A DNA stretch of 64,000 nucleotides. Source: Saprospiraceae bacterium (lineage in GTDB: Bacteria > Bacteroidota > Bacteroidia > Chitinophagales > Saprospiraceae). Under the pieces are notes generated by a model that was not told the DNA's origin, made no database searches, and saw nothing but the letters and a program-made list of their open reading frames with translations. Positions 8,810 through 17,062 of this stretch are shown here, piece by piece (position 1 is the first letter of the stretch; every line of letters begins with the position of its first letter). The position numbers were made by a program, and so were the translations under genes. The DNA is taken from NCBI GenBank assembly GCA_041392805.1, contig JAWKLJ010000002.1, positions 2,929,001 through 2,993,000 on the forward strand. The letters run 5' to 3'.

Positions 8810-10572
8810 TGTACTATCGTGGCGGTTTGTTGCTGAGCGGCATGATAGCCCTCCATGATGCTGTAGAATTTAATCCAATGGGTCAAGGATTTTCCGGAAG
8901 GAATCTCTTGCAGAGAAGTTTCCATATTCCTTTTCATAAAGGCTGGCATTTCGGCCATTCCTATTTTAGCTGCGATGCGCTTATAGTGCAATTGAAAGAA
9001 ATCTTCCGTTGCATTTTCATTATCTTCTGCTGGCTTGGCGTACTTTCGGATCACTATTTTTGCCACCAATAAGGGTAAGCGCCAGGGTTCCAAAACATCC
9101 GCTGGCGAATAAGCCTTATTGGTAGTCATGTGGTACATTTTTTTATCGGCGTATCGAATAAATGAGGAATAAAACATTTGTCCTTTCATCCGCTTGCTCT
9201 TCTGTTGTTCAAATAAGCGGGCATGTACACCAGACCATATCGTTCGATTAAGAGCCTGCATCAGATGCAAACTTAAATAAGGTGTTCTATTATTAAAAAA
9301 ATGGCTTTGCATTTGCAGCTCGGGTCCAAAATATTTTCGAAAAAGATCATTGTACACAAACTGATAAAATCGGTGATTAGGATCCATGTTTTTTCTTGCC
9401 TGGAGATACTGGTCCATTTCTTCCACCAATTCATCCAAGGCCTCTGAAAAGTAAGGCGCATCCCATTGCTCAGTGCTTGCCTTCAGTCGATCCTTCCAAC
9501 TGTCGTCTTTTGCGCCAAAAACATCAATCAAAGACTGACTAATCATCACCCCAGGATTGTGCAATGCCCTGAATAACTCAGAACCAAAATTCCCTGTTAG
9601 AATAAAATCTACTTCTTTGGAAAGTTCCCTTGCAGCGTAGGCATAATGCGGTCTGCCTAAGTTGCCGTTGTACTCCGACAAAGACATGAAGTCGTCGGCA
9701 GCACCCAGGGATAAATGCTTTAAATAATTTTCATCTAAATAGATTGGCAAATAGGGAATGTTTAGCTTAGGGGCTTGCTGTGCAGGGAAACTGATGTCGG
9801 TAGATTCAGGGCGGCCAAAGCTATAGGTGCTGAAGGTACGACCAGCCTTGCGGGCTGCTGCTACCAGGGTGCGGCCATCAAAGCCTCCCGTCAGGGAAAT
9901 GCCAAAGGGCGCATCGGGGAAGAACAAACTGGTTTCTTCCTGGAAAACCTGTGCTAACCCATATAGGCTTTTTTTGGAGGCATCCTCGACCCGTCCAAAG
10001 TATCGGGATACTTCGAAATCACCTGATACTGCTAATTTGTCTTTTTTAAGGTGTAGATAACGATGTGATGCCAGTAGCTGGATTTCATTCCACCAGGTAG
10101 AATTGAAAAAAGGATAATTGAAAAGTAGACGCTCAAGGAGGTTCTTTTTATTCAAACTTACTTCTCCAATTGATTTTGCCAAAAAGAAAGATGCAGATGA
10201 AAATAAGCATTCATTCTCTGATTGGTAGTAATAAACGGGATAAATAGCTCCCAACGATGCGCCACAACAATATCCTCCTGGACCTAAGTAAAACCAATAA
10301 TAATGTCCTCTTATCGTTTGAAAGAGTGCATCTTGATCGATTTCCTCGTCTGGGCGGATAAAAGTTGCCCAATCTACCCTTGCAGCAGGAAAAACAGGAT
10401 CACCAAGAAGGATAAACTCTCCATTTGGCAATGATTCCCTAAAAAGAAATTGAGCACCTTTCTGGAGGTAGAGTTTTTGATTAGACAGCACTGCTGGTAG
10501 GCTGTCTTCACAAACTTCAACCGACACGTTTTGAGAAAGGGCTAACAGGTCGTATTTTAAATAAAAAAACAC
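8806..10572 (-). CDS. Asparagine-synthase-like protein (class B type, no glutaminase Cys)
   Basis: This 588-aa protein has the layout of asparagine synthetase B: an N-terminal glutaminase-like beta domain (to about residue 200), then an ATP-pyrophosphatase domain. The nucleotide loop reads GISLTGGFDGRTL (about residues 224-236), where functional asparagine synthetases have SGGxDS. The N-terminus, MFFYLKYDLL, lacks the Cys2 nucleophile that hydrolyses glutamine. The start codon is GTG and no nearby ATG exists. Such proteins in EPS and peptide loci are thought to form amides or lasso-like bonds. It sits between two paralogous GT4 genes, with a hairpin just upstream. Confidence 0.75.
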   Translation of the reverse strand: MFFYLKYDLLALSQNVSVEVCEDSLPAVLSNQKLYLQKGAQFLFRESLPNGEFILLGDPVFPAARVDWATFIRPDEEIDQDALFQTIRGHYYWFYLGPGGYCCGASLGAIYPVYYYQSENECLFSSASFFLAKSIGEVSLNKKNLLERLLFNYPFFNSTWWNEIQLLASHRYLHLKKDKLAVSGDFEVSRYFGRVEDASKKSLYGLAQVFQEETSLFFPDAPFGISLTGGFDGRTLVAAARKAGRTFSTYSFGRPESTDISFPAQQAPKLNIPYLPIYLDENYLKHLSLGAADDFMSLSEYNGNLGRPHYAYAARELSKEVDFILTGNFGSELFRALHNPGVMISQSLIDVFGAKDDSWKDRLKASTEQWDAPYFSEALDELVEEMDQYLQARKNMDPNHRFYQFVYNDLFRKYFGPELQMQSHFFNNRTPYLSLHLMQALNRTIWSGVHARLFEQQKSKRMKGQMFYSSFIRYADKKMYHMTTNKAYSPADVLEPWRLPLLVAKIVIRKYAKPAEDNENATEDFFQLHYKRIAAKIGMAEMPAFMKRNMETSLQEIPSGKSLTHWIKFYSIMEGYHAAQQQTATIVQ

Positions 10573-10585
10573 AGTGTGAGATTAA

Positions 10586-10609
10586 TAGACTTTATCCGAA
10601 TAAAGTCTA
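10586..10609. terminator. Intra-operon hairpin
   Basis: A perfect 10-bp inverted repeat, TAGACTTTAT and ATAAAGTCTA, encloses the 4-nt loop CCGA. It covers the stop codon of the glycosyltransferase at 10607 and precedes the asparagine-synthase-like gene. There is no long U-tract after the stem on the minus strand. It could be an attenuator, a processing site or a transcript stabiliser rather than a full terminator. Confidence 0.5.
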
Positions 10610-11677
10610 ATGATTAGCATAAATTTTTTCAAATTGGGCCAGGTGTTGATCGATATTGAATTTTTTTTCCACCTGATAACTGACCCGCATGGCTTTATCC
10701 GCTAACTGTGGAAAAGTTGCGACAGCCTCAATAAAACGTTTGTGTAGTGTTTCATAATATGAGGGATTTCCTAAGGTGAAATCATTTTCCCCTCCGTAAA
10801 TTTCATTAAAAACTGGAATGTCGCTGGTCAAGGTAGGTAACCCTGTGAGCAGGGCTTCAGCCAGCACATTACCAAAAGATTCATAAGCACTTAGAAAAAG
10901 TAAAAGATCAAGCGATGCATAAAAAGAAGGCATATCGTCCACAAAGCCATGCATGAAAATCCTGTCAGCGTAGCGGCTTTTATCTATTTGGTTTCGCAAG
11001 CTTTGATGCAGCGGCCCATCGCCTGCCAGGTGTAGCTCCATGTCAGGATATTCTCCGGCAATAGTTTCGAAGAGCTGGATCACTAATTCGACATTTTTTC
11101 CATCATGTAAACGCCCCGCATAACCTATCCGATGCAATACCGTACGTTGGTATCTTTTGGCGATAAAAGGCGCAACGGCTATGCCGTTATAAATAACAAG
11201 CGGATTGACGGCCAATACCTTTTTGCGAAAGATGTCGGCACTATGCTGTGAATTAGCAATGAACACAACTTTGCGAAAGGAATGCAATAAACGGACCAAT
11301 AACCAAGCCGCTTTCAAATACATTTCCTGAAAATTATTGTCCCAATAGATGGTTCCCCTGATGTGATAAATGGGATTTTTCACCCCTGCCAGAATGGTTA
11401 AGATTAAAATAATCGGGCCGCCATTCAAAAGGTGAAATAGGCCTTCCTTGTTTTTTCGACAATATGCGAAGTAATCAAAATACACCTTCCAGTTATTCTC
11501 TTTACCTGCAGTTGTTTTTATTTTTTGATCGTCATATATCTTTTGATCTGCCGTTCGCAAGCTATAAGCATTGAGGTCATATTGTCGCCAAAAATGATTG
11601 ATATAGTGATTAATAGACAACTCTACCCCCCCTTTGGTAAATCGCCACATGATATAATATATAGAAGGTGTTTTCAT
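10607..11677 (-). CDS. Glycosyltransferase family 4, paralogue B
   Basis: This GT-B enzyme is clearly duplicated with the one at 7733-8809: IYYIMWRFTKGGVELSINHY, LAGVKNPIYHIRGTIYW, HRIGYAGRLHDGKNVELVIQ and FLSAYESFGNVLAEALLTG all have near-identical counterparts. The ATG at 11677 (MKTPSIYY) matches the start of the paralogue. A TTG at 11734, which overlaps the stop of the upstream polymerase gene, could extend it by 19 residues. It likely adds a sugar to the EPS repeat unit. The pair may act at successive steps with similar donors, which is an inference from their similarity. Confidence 0.85.
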   Translation of the reverse strand: MKTPSIYYIMWRFTKGGVELSINHYINHFWRQYDLNAYSLRTADQKIYDDQKIKTTAGKENNWKVYFDYFAYCRKNKEGLFHLLNGGPIILILTILAGVKNPIYHIRGTIYWDNNFQEMYLKAAWLLVRLLHSFRKVVFIANSQHSADIFRKKVLAVNPLVIYNGIAVAPFIAKRYQRTVLHRIGYAGRLHDGKNVELVIQLFETIAGEYPDMELHLAGDGPLHQSLRNQIDKSRYADRIFMHGFVDDMPSFYASLDLLLFLSAYESFGNVLAEALLTGLPTLTSDIPVFNEIYGGENDFTLGNPSYYETLHKRFIEAVATFPQLADKAMRVSYQVEKKFNIDQHLAQFEKIYANH

Positions 11678-11730
11678 AAGGATGTTTTCTATAATAAGAG
11701 GCGTAAAGGAGGTAAGCTGTTTAATATCTT

Positions 11731-13125
11731 TCAAGTTTTATGCGCCAATACCTCTTTGTATGCTAAGGCTCCAAAGCTAAAAAATACGCCTATTAGCAGA
11801 CCTCCCTGAGGCAATTGATAATAGCTAAAGTGTTGGCCAGAGGAGGAGTGAATTAGAAACCATCCCAAGAAGTACACAATAAATGTAAGCAAGGCATCCT
11901 TAGCAGGATGTGACCGGGGTAAGGAAGCACTTAGCAAAAACAGCTTCCAATTAAAGTAAAAAAAGAACATAAACATTAACAAAAACCCGGCAATACCGGC
12001 ATGCATCAAAATATTCTGATTGGCAACATGTAAATCACCATGACGCATAAAAACATCTGAAAAGCCCCACCCTGTAAGCGGCGATTCTAACCACCACTTG
12101 ATGACTTTAGGGCTTCGTTCGCTCAATCGAACCAAGGTCCCACCTGCGGTAACATCTCCTTCTGCTATAGATTTTACCGTCAACAGCCTATTCACTGCAT
12201 TTGTAACCTGTAAACCAACAACTGGGACAGAAAGCATACCAAAGAATAAAATCGTCCCTATGATACCCACCATCGCTACACGTTTAATGTTCAGGCGGTT
12301 TATAAATACGATAAATAAAAACAACATAAAAGTGAAACTAATCACATAGCCCCTGGTTGCAGATAAAAAGGCCGTTAAACAATTGGCCGCTATCACGGCA
12401 TATAAATAAAGCTGGTTTACCTTGGAATCCTTTTTTGTGAGGAAATAAAAAGCTCCTAAAAAAGTAAGCAATACGATGGCTGAACTAAAAAAGCCTCGGT
12501 AGGTTTTACCTTTGGACACATCAAAGGCCAGATAGGCATGCTCCGTACCGCCTAGAAATTCGGAAGGGGTAACCGACATGGAAATGGTGAAAATCTGTGC
12601 CAACAGGGCCGAAAATGCAATCGGATAGAGATAACTGAAAAATTCCTGGTAATGCTTTTCTTTATCCATCAACCGCGGAATCGAATACAATAAAAATAAA
12701 GGAATGATCTCTTTAACGATTCTAAATGCTACATTCAAAGCCATTGTCAATCCTAATACATACCCTTGGACAACCAAGAAAAGGGTATAAATCAGCATGG
12801 CCCATAAAAAACTGTGGTAGAAGGGACGATTCACTGGCCCTTTCATATAAGCCTTGACAATGGTCAATATTATATAAAGCTGACCAATCTCTATGGGCGG
12901 TAGACCAGGCAGCATGGCAAGGGTTGTCTGGTATGGCCCAAAAAAACCAATAAAGTCATCAGATATCACAAAGAAAACGGCCAACCACAGGGGCTCATTC
13001 TTCGACTTAAAATAGGCAACCAACATACCAACATAGTACAAAGATGCTATGATAGGCGAAGTGTAATAGGTGGTAAATGCGGTACCTATTACGAGTAATA
13101 AAAAGATGGCTATTTGTTTAATCAT
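11731..13125 (-). CDS. O-antigen ligase/polymerase-like membrane protein (Wzy/WaaL type)
   Basis: The protein is a polytopic inner-membrane protein of about 464 aa with roughly 10-12 hydrophobic segments, for example IAIFLLLVIGTAFTTYY and VISFTFMLFLFIVFI. A large extracytoplasmic loop between about residues 315 and 385 contains ESPLTGWGFSDVF and NILMHAGIAGFLL, the W-G-x-G plus H-N-x-x-L pattern of Wzy_C/O-antigen ligase proteins. It is the only polymerase candidate in the locus and likely joins EPS repeat units in the periplasm. ATG at 13125 is preferred over TTG at 13146. Confidence 0.8.
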   Translation of the reverse strand: MIKQIAIFLLLVIGTAFTTYYTSPIIASLYYVGMLVAYFKSKNEPLWLAVFFVISDDFIGFFGPYQTTLAMLPGLPPIEIGQLYIILTIVKAYMKGPVNRPFYHSFLWAMLIYTLFLVVQGYVLGLTMALNVAFRIVKEIIPLFLLYSIPRLMDKEKHYQEFFSYLYPIAFSALLAQIFTISMSVTPSEFLGGTEHAYLAFDVSKGKTYRGFFSSAIVLLTFLGAFYFLTKKDSKVNQLYLYAVIAANCLTAFLSATRGYVISFTFMLFLFIVFINRLNIKRVAMVGIIGTILFFGMLSVPVVGLQVTNAVNRLLTVKSIAEGDVTAGGTLVRLSERSPKVIKWWLESPLTGWGFSDVFMRHGDLHVANQNILMHAGIAGFLLMFMFFFYFNWKLFLLSASLPRSHPAKDALLTFIVYFLGWFLIHSSSGQHFSYYQLPQGGLLIGVFFSFGALAYKEVLAHKT

Positions 13126-13157
13126 AGGTGGGGAGGTGCTTGCCAAGATTTTTGATG

Positions 13158-14237
13158 CTAAGTTAGGCTCGCAGAACCAACTTTCACACCTAACTTTAAG
13201 GCATCAGCTATCATACTGGCATTGTTTTCAATGGAATACTTTTCTAAAACAATATTACGCATCCATTCTACTTTTTCAACTCTTTTGTCCTCATTGTTTA
13301 AGTAAAATCTTGTCATTTCCACTATTTCATCGTAAGACTGAACAGCCGGTAAGTCTGATCCTTCCGGAAATACTTCCTTTAAACCATTTTGCCATTCCAT
13401 CAATGGAAGCGTTCCTGAACCCAAAACCTCCATTAGCCGCCAATGGGCCGCATGCAAAAGGCCTGGATTGCCATCAATGGGAATGATTTTAGTGGCATTA
13501 TACATATCATTCATCTTTTCCACCGATAAATAACCCGTTCGTTCTTTATAGTGATTTTTCAATTTGGGAAAATCCTTAAACCATCGCTTCCAGTCAGTAT
13601 TTCCATGAATATGAAGGTCAAAATCAGTGAATTCATTAAGGAATTTTGCTTTCTTGTAACCCCAGCTATCGGTATAGGACATACCGACATAAAGCACCTC
13701 CGTTTTCAATTCTTCATAGGTCTCTTTGGCAAGGGTTTTGGGAAAATGCTGATGAGTAGGCACGCTCGGATAAGTTAGGTATAGGTTTTTTAAACCCATT
13801 TTGCTGAACTGATGTATCCAGAAGGAATCCGTCGTAAAGATGGCGCTAGCATAATCCAATAGCTGAAGATAATGTCGATTGGTTGGGGTATAAAATGGGC
13901 TGTCGCCTAAGAAAAAACCGATTTTTGTACCCTTCTTTTTTATATAGTCGAGGGTGCTTGGCAATAACAATTCATTATTATAAATATAAATGACATCTGG
14001 CTTCAAGCGATTGTACTCCGCCAAATAAAACTCATTTATTTTTTGGAAATAATAAGCCTCCCATTTTAGTCGGTACTTATTAGGCAATCTAAAGACCTGC
14101 ACATTTACTTTTTTCTCCCATTTTTTGACCACATCATAGTAGTCCACCGCATGGACTTCAGCTCCAAGGTGTTCAAAGGTCTCCTTAAAGGAGTGAAAAA
14201 AACCATAACGTTGGGGAATAAACAACAAAACCTTCAT
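13158..14237 (-). CDS. CgeB-like glycosyltransferase
   Basis: This protein of about 359 aa is a GT-B-type glycosyltransferase of the CgeB/spore-coat-like group. It starts MKVLLFIPQRYGFFHSFKE. It has LKPDVIYIYNNELLLPSTLD in the acceptor domain and HAAHWRLMEVLGSGTLPLME near the C-terminus, where CgeB proteins carry R-x-[FL]-E-x-x-x-x-G. The C-terminal helices resemble the Glyco_trans_1_2 domain. ATG at 14237 is used; a TTG lies six bases further upstream. Its place between the ATP-grasp and polymerase genes supports a role in repeat-unit assembly. Specificity is unknown. Confidence 0.75.
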   Translation of the reverse strand: MKVLLFIPQRYGFFHSFKETFEHLGAEVHAVDYYDVVKKWEKKVNVQVFRLPNKYRLKWEAYYFQKINEFYLAEYNRLKPDVIYIYNNELLLPSTLDYIKKKGTKIGFFLGDSPFYTPTNRHYLQLLDYASAIFTTDSFWIHQFSKMGLKNLYLTYPSVPTHQHFPKTLAKETYEELKTEVLYVGMSYTDSWGYKKAKFLNEFTDFDLHIHGNTDWKRWFKDFPKLKNHYKERTGYLSVEKMNDMYNATKIIPIDGNPGLLHAAHWRLMEVLGSGTLPLMEWQNGLKEVFPEGSDLPAVQSYDEIVEMTRFYLNNEDKRVEKVEWMRNIVLEKYSIENNASMIADALKLGVKVGSASLT

Positions 14238-14247
14238 AATCAAAAAA

Positions 14248-15444
14248 TCATTCTAGAATTAATAAATCAGAAAGTTCTTTAGACAAGCGCTCTATATTCA
14301 CCAGGAGTTCGTTTCTATCTGTTCCACTAGTAATAAAGAAGGAGTGCCGTAAGCTACTTTCAGTAATTTGAGGTAAAATATCACCGGGCTTTACAAAAAT
14401 ATCAGCATAAGCCACTTGTGGTTTTTTTAAAAAAAGTTCTATGGATTGAACTGCTTTCACTTTTTTTCCCGCATCCCAATTGACGTATTGAATGCCGGAA
14501 AAGCGATGATAGGCAATTTTTAAATCGGGCTGATCACCCATTGCGATCTGTGCAATGGCCCGATTCAAATCGACCCCAGTTGAAAGCTGCGTCAGGTAGG
14601 AAGAAATATAATCGCCGCCTAGCCTAGCACCAATCTCAATCATCTTTGGTCCTTGCTGCGTCAATTTCAACTCGGCATGAAACCCCGTATGATCCATTCC
14701 CAGCGCTGCTATCGCTGACTTTACTACCCCGCCAATAGCATCACAAACTGCTGCTGACAGGCTGGTAGGCTGAAAATGAGCCAACTCAACCGTATGTGGA
14801 TAAGGCGTTATGACCTTATCGGTGACCTGGATAATCGCTGCTTCTCCATTGAATACCACCCCTTCAACACTTACTTCTGGTCCTTCCAAAAATTCCTCCA
14901 CCAGCACTTGATCACTAGAAGAAAAGCGGGCAGTCTCTGTATAATGATCCAGCAGCGCAGCCCTCGTTTCAGCCCTATACACCCCACGGCTAGAGAAACT
15001 GTCAACCGGTTTAATAATCAATGGAAATTGCCATTCCGATAAATCCAGCGCCTCTAATTGTTGCAACCCATCGATCTTAATTCCCTTGGCACAAGGCACT
15101 CCATGCTGCAAAAAAGCTTGCTTCATCAGGTACTTGTTTCGAGCCCTGTGAATAACCGCTGGTTCTGGAAATAAAAATCCATATTTTTGAGCCAATTCAG
15201 CCATCATCAGCAAGGGGTTTTCCATTTGGCAAGTCACAATGCCGCCAATTCGCTCTCGTTCGATGAGGTCACAATGCCCTTCAAAGTCCTTAGGTGGCAA
15301 GACGGCGAAGACATCTGCTTCCGCTCTGCCTGGCGCATTGGCATTAGGATCAGTCGCTACCGTAAAGTAACCCAGTTCTTTGCAAGCTTTGATCAACAAG
15401 TGTTGGTTATCGCCTGCGCCAAATACCAAGATTCGCTTTTCCAT
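14248..15444 (-). CDS. ATP-grasp domain protein (carbamoyl-phosphate-synthase/PurK-like)
   Basis: This 398-aa protein has a pre-ATP-grasp Rossmann start (ILVFGAGDNQHLLIKACKE) and the ATP-grasp core. FPLIIKPVDSFSSRGVYRA is the nucleotide loop, VLVEEFLEGPEVSVEGVVF follows, and MIEIGARLGGDYISSYLT carries the metal-binding Glu and the Arg. It resembles the amino-acid ligases and peptide-bond-forming ATP-grasp enzymes of the PurK/BacD type. It lies 5 bp after the aminotransferase gene, so a natural reading is that it condenses an acid with the amino sugar made by that enzyme. This functional link is inferred. Confidence 0.75.
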   Translation of the reverse strand: MEKRILVFGAGDNQHLLIKACKELGYFTVATDPNANAPGRAEADVFAVLPPKDFEGHCDLIERERIGGIVTCQMENPLLMMAELAQKYGFLFPEPAVIHRARNKYLMKQAFLQHGVPCAKGIKIDGLQQLEALDLSEWQFPLIIKPVDSFSSRGVYRAETRAALLDHYTETARFSSSDQVLVEEFLEGPEVSVEGVVFNGEAAIIQVTDKVITPYPHTVELAHFQPTSLSAAVCDAIGGVVKSAIAALGMDHTGFHAELKLTQQGPKMIEIGARLGGDYISSYLTQLSTGVDLNRAIAQIAMGDQPDLKIAYHRFSGIQYVNWDAGKKVKAVQSIELFLKKPQVAYADIFVKPGDILPQITESSLRHSFFITSGTDRNELLVNIERLSKELSDLLILE

Positions 15445-15449
15445 GTTCC

Positions 15450-16643
15450 TTAAAGATTTGCGAAGACTTTTTGTACGGCCATCACCACTTTCTCCTGGTC
15501 CTCTTTGCTCAAAGATGGATAAATAGGAATGCGGAGCAAGCGATTGAAAAAAGCCATAGAGCCCGGAAAATCCTTATCTGTACCCAAGTGAGAATAATAT
15601 TTGTTGAGGTGAAGCGGCGTGTAATGCACATTTGCCAAAATGCCCTCCTTGCGCAAAGCATCCATGATCCAATAGCGTTTATCCGGTGGTACTAATAAGC
15701 CAAATAAATGCCAATTGTGTTCTGCCCCTTCGGTAATTTTTATAAAATCCAATCCATCAATACCAGCCAATTCCGCCAAGTAGTATTCGGCAATGGCACG
15801 TCGCTGGGCGTTCATTTCCTCTAAGCGGGCCAATTGGGTTATGCCCATCGCCCCATTGATATTGGATTGCACATAGCTGCTTCCTTTATCTACATATTGA
15901 TAATAACCCCTGGTGATGTTGTCTGTTAAGAAAGAATATTTATCGGTTCCTTTCTCCCGCATGATTTTTACACGGTCAGCAATCTCATCATCATTCGTAA
16001 CCAAGGCACCACCCTCCCCTGTCGTCATGTTTTTGGTGCCATGAAAAGAGAAGGTTCCCACATCGGCATGATTGCCAGTGTATTTACCTTTGTACTTAGA
16101 GCCTATAGATTGGGCGGTATCTTCTACTACGTACAAGCCGTATTTCTTGGCAATGGCATTAATTTCATCCATTTCTGGCGGATTCCCCGCATAATCTATG
16201 GGAATTATCGCAACTGTTTTTTCGGTAATATAGGATTCCAATTTTTGCACATCGATATTACCGTTATCCGGTCTGACATCGGCCAGGACGATCTTAAGGT
16301 TATTAAGGATCGGCCCAAGTGCCGTGCTGGTATAGGTAAAATTGGGAACGATAACTTCACTGCCGGGTGGAAAGTCCTTGACCATGAAAGCTAGATCTAG
16401 GGCCGTCGTAGCGGAGTTTAAAAATAGGGCATGTTTAACCCCTAAGTATTCAGCCAATTGTCGCTCAAATTCGCGACAGGCTGGGCCATCACCACTCACA
16501 AAGGTGGTCTTCATGGCTTGGGTTACCGCTTGAATATCTTCATCGGTAATTGTAGGGAGGTGGATGAGTACCGGCTTATCGGTGACTGCTGGGCCTCCAT
16601 TTATAGCTAAGCTTGTAGTCGGATTAATGGTCATGTTGTTCAT
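15450..16643 (-). CDS. Sugar-nucleotide aminotransferase, DegT/DnrJ/EryC1 family (WecE/RffA-like)
   Basis: This 397-aa PLP enzyme contains the Schiff-base lysine in FSFHGTKNMTTGEGGALV, the cofactor Asp in YVVEDTAQSIGS, and the substrate-side features IMREKGTDKYSF, GSSYVQSNINGA and NVHYTPLHLNKYY. These match WecE/RffA, which makes dTDP-4-amino-4,6-dideoxygalactose, better than other DegT enzymes. A 4-amino-6-deoxy sugar is therefore the likely product. The donor could be dTDP- or GDP-linked; Gmd in this operon makes a GDP-4-keto-6-deoxy sugar that could serve. No dTDP-glucose dehydratase is in the window. Confidence 0.8.
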   Translation of the reverse strand: MNNMTINPTTSLAINGGPAVTDKPVLIHLPTITDEDIQAVTQAMKTTFVSGDGPACREFERQLAEYLGVKHALFLNSATTALDLAFMVKDFPPGSEVIVPNFTYTSTALGPILNNLKIVLADVRPDNGNIDVQKLESYITEKTVAIIPIDYAGNPPEMDEINAIAKKYGLYVVEDTAQSIGSKYKGKYTGNHADVGTFSFHGTKNMTTGEGGALVTNDDEIADRVKIMREKGTDKYSFLTDNITRGYYQYVDKGSSYVQSNINGAMGITQLARLEEMNAQRRAIAEYYLAELAGIDGLDFIKITEGAEHNWHLFGLLVPPDKRYWIMDALRKEGILANVHYTPLHLNKYYSHLGTDKDFPGSMAFFNRLLRIPIYPSLSKEDQEKVVMAVQKVFANL

Positions 16644-16654
16644 AAATTGCTTAA

Positions 16655-17062
16655 TTAGAATAACCTAAATCTATCGGCTTCGGCGCCTAAATAGGGGCCA
16701 TTTTTTATTTCCAGAAAACGCGTGTCTTGTTCGAGGACAGTAAAACCATGTCCACCTTGCAACAAAACGAGAAGATCTCCTTTATTGAGGGTAAAGGAAG
16801 CGACCATTTTTCGCTCCAGGTCAAAAATAGCAGCTTGCATGGCGCCTTTTTGTAAAAAAAGCACCTCTTGCGTCAAAGTAACCGCCCGCTCTACTATTTT
16901 ATGCTGGTGTGCCGCAAAGACCTTGCCTGCTGGATATTGATGACTAGCCAATTGAATAAAATCGCTGTCTTGGCAATAAAATTCACTGCCCTCCTTGGTA
17001 GAGGTAGTAGCAGAAATATGAATAGCCAGCAAATCTCCTGCCTCGCTTTTAATCTCACGCAT
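16655..17062 (-). CDS. Small cupin-fold protein of EPS/LPS loci
   Basis: About 135 aa from an ATG at 17062 that overlaps the stop of the upstream epimerase gene by 8 bp. Longer starts up to 17113 are possible but run into that gene. The sequence YPAGKVFAAHQHK, then VLFLQKGAMQAAIFDL, then LNKGDLLVLLQGGHGF has the strand pattern of a small cupin with His residues suited to metal binding. It does not show the QdtA/FdtA ketoisomerase signature that I would recognise. It may be a sugar-nucleotide isomerase or an auxiliary protein. The function is not known. Confidence 0.65.
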   Translation of the reverse strand: MREIKSEAGDLLAIHISATTSTKEGSEFYCQDSDFIQLASHQYPAGKVFAAHQHKIVERAVTLTQEVLFLQKGAMQAAIFDLERKMVASFTLNKGDLLVLLQGGHGFTVLEQDTRFLEIKNGPYLGAEADRFRLF

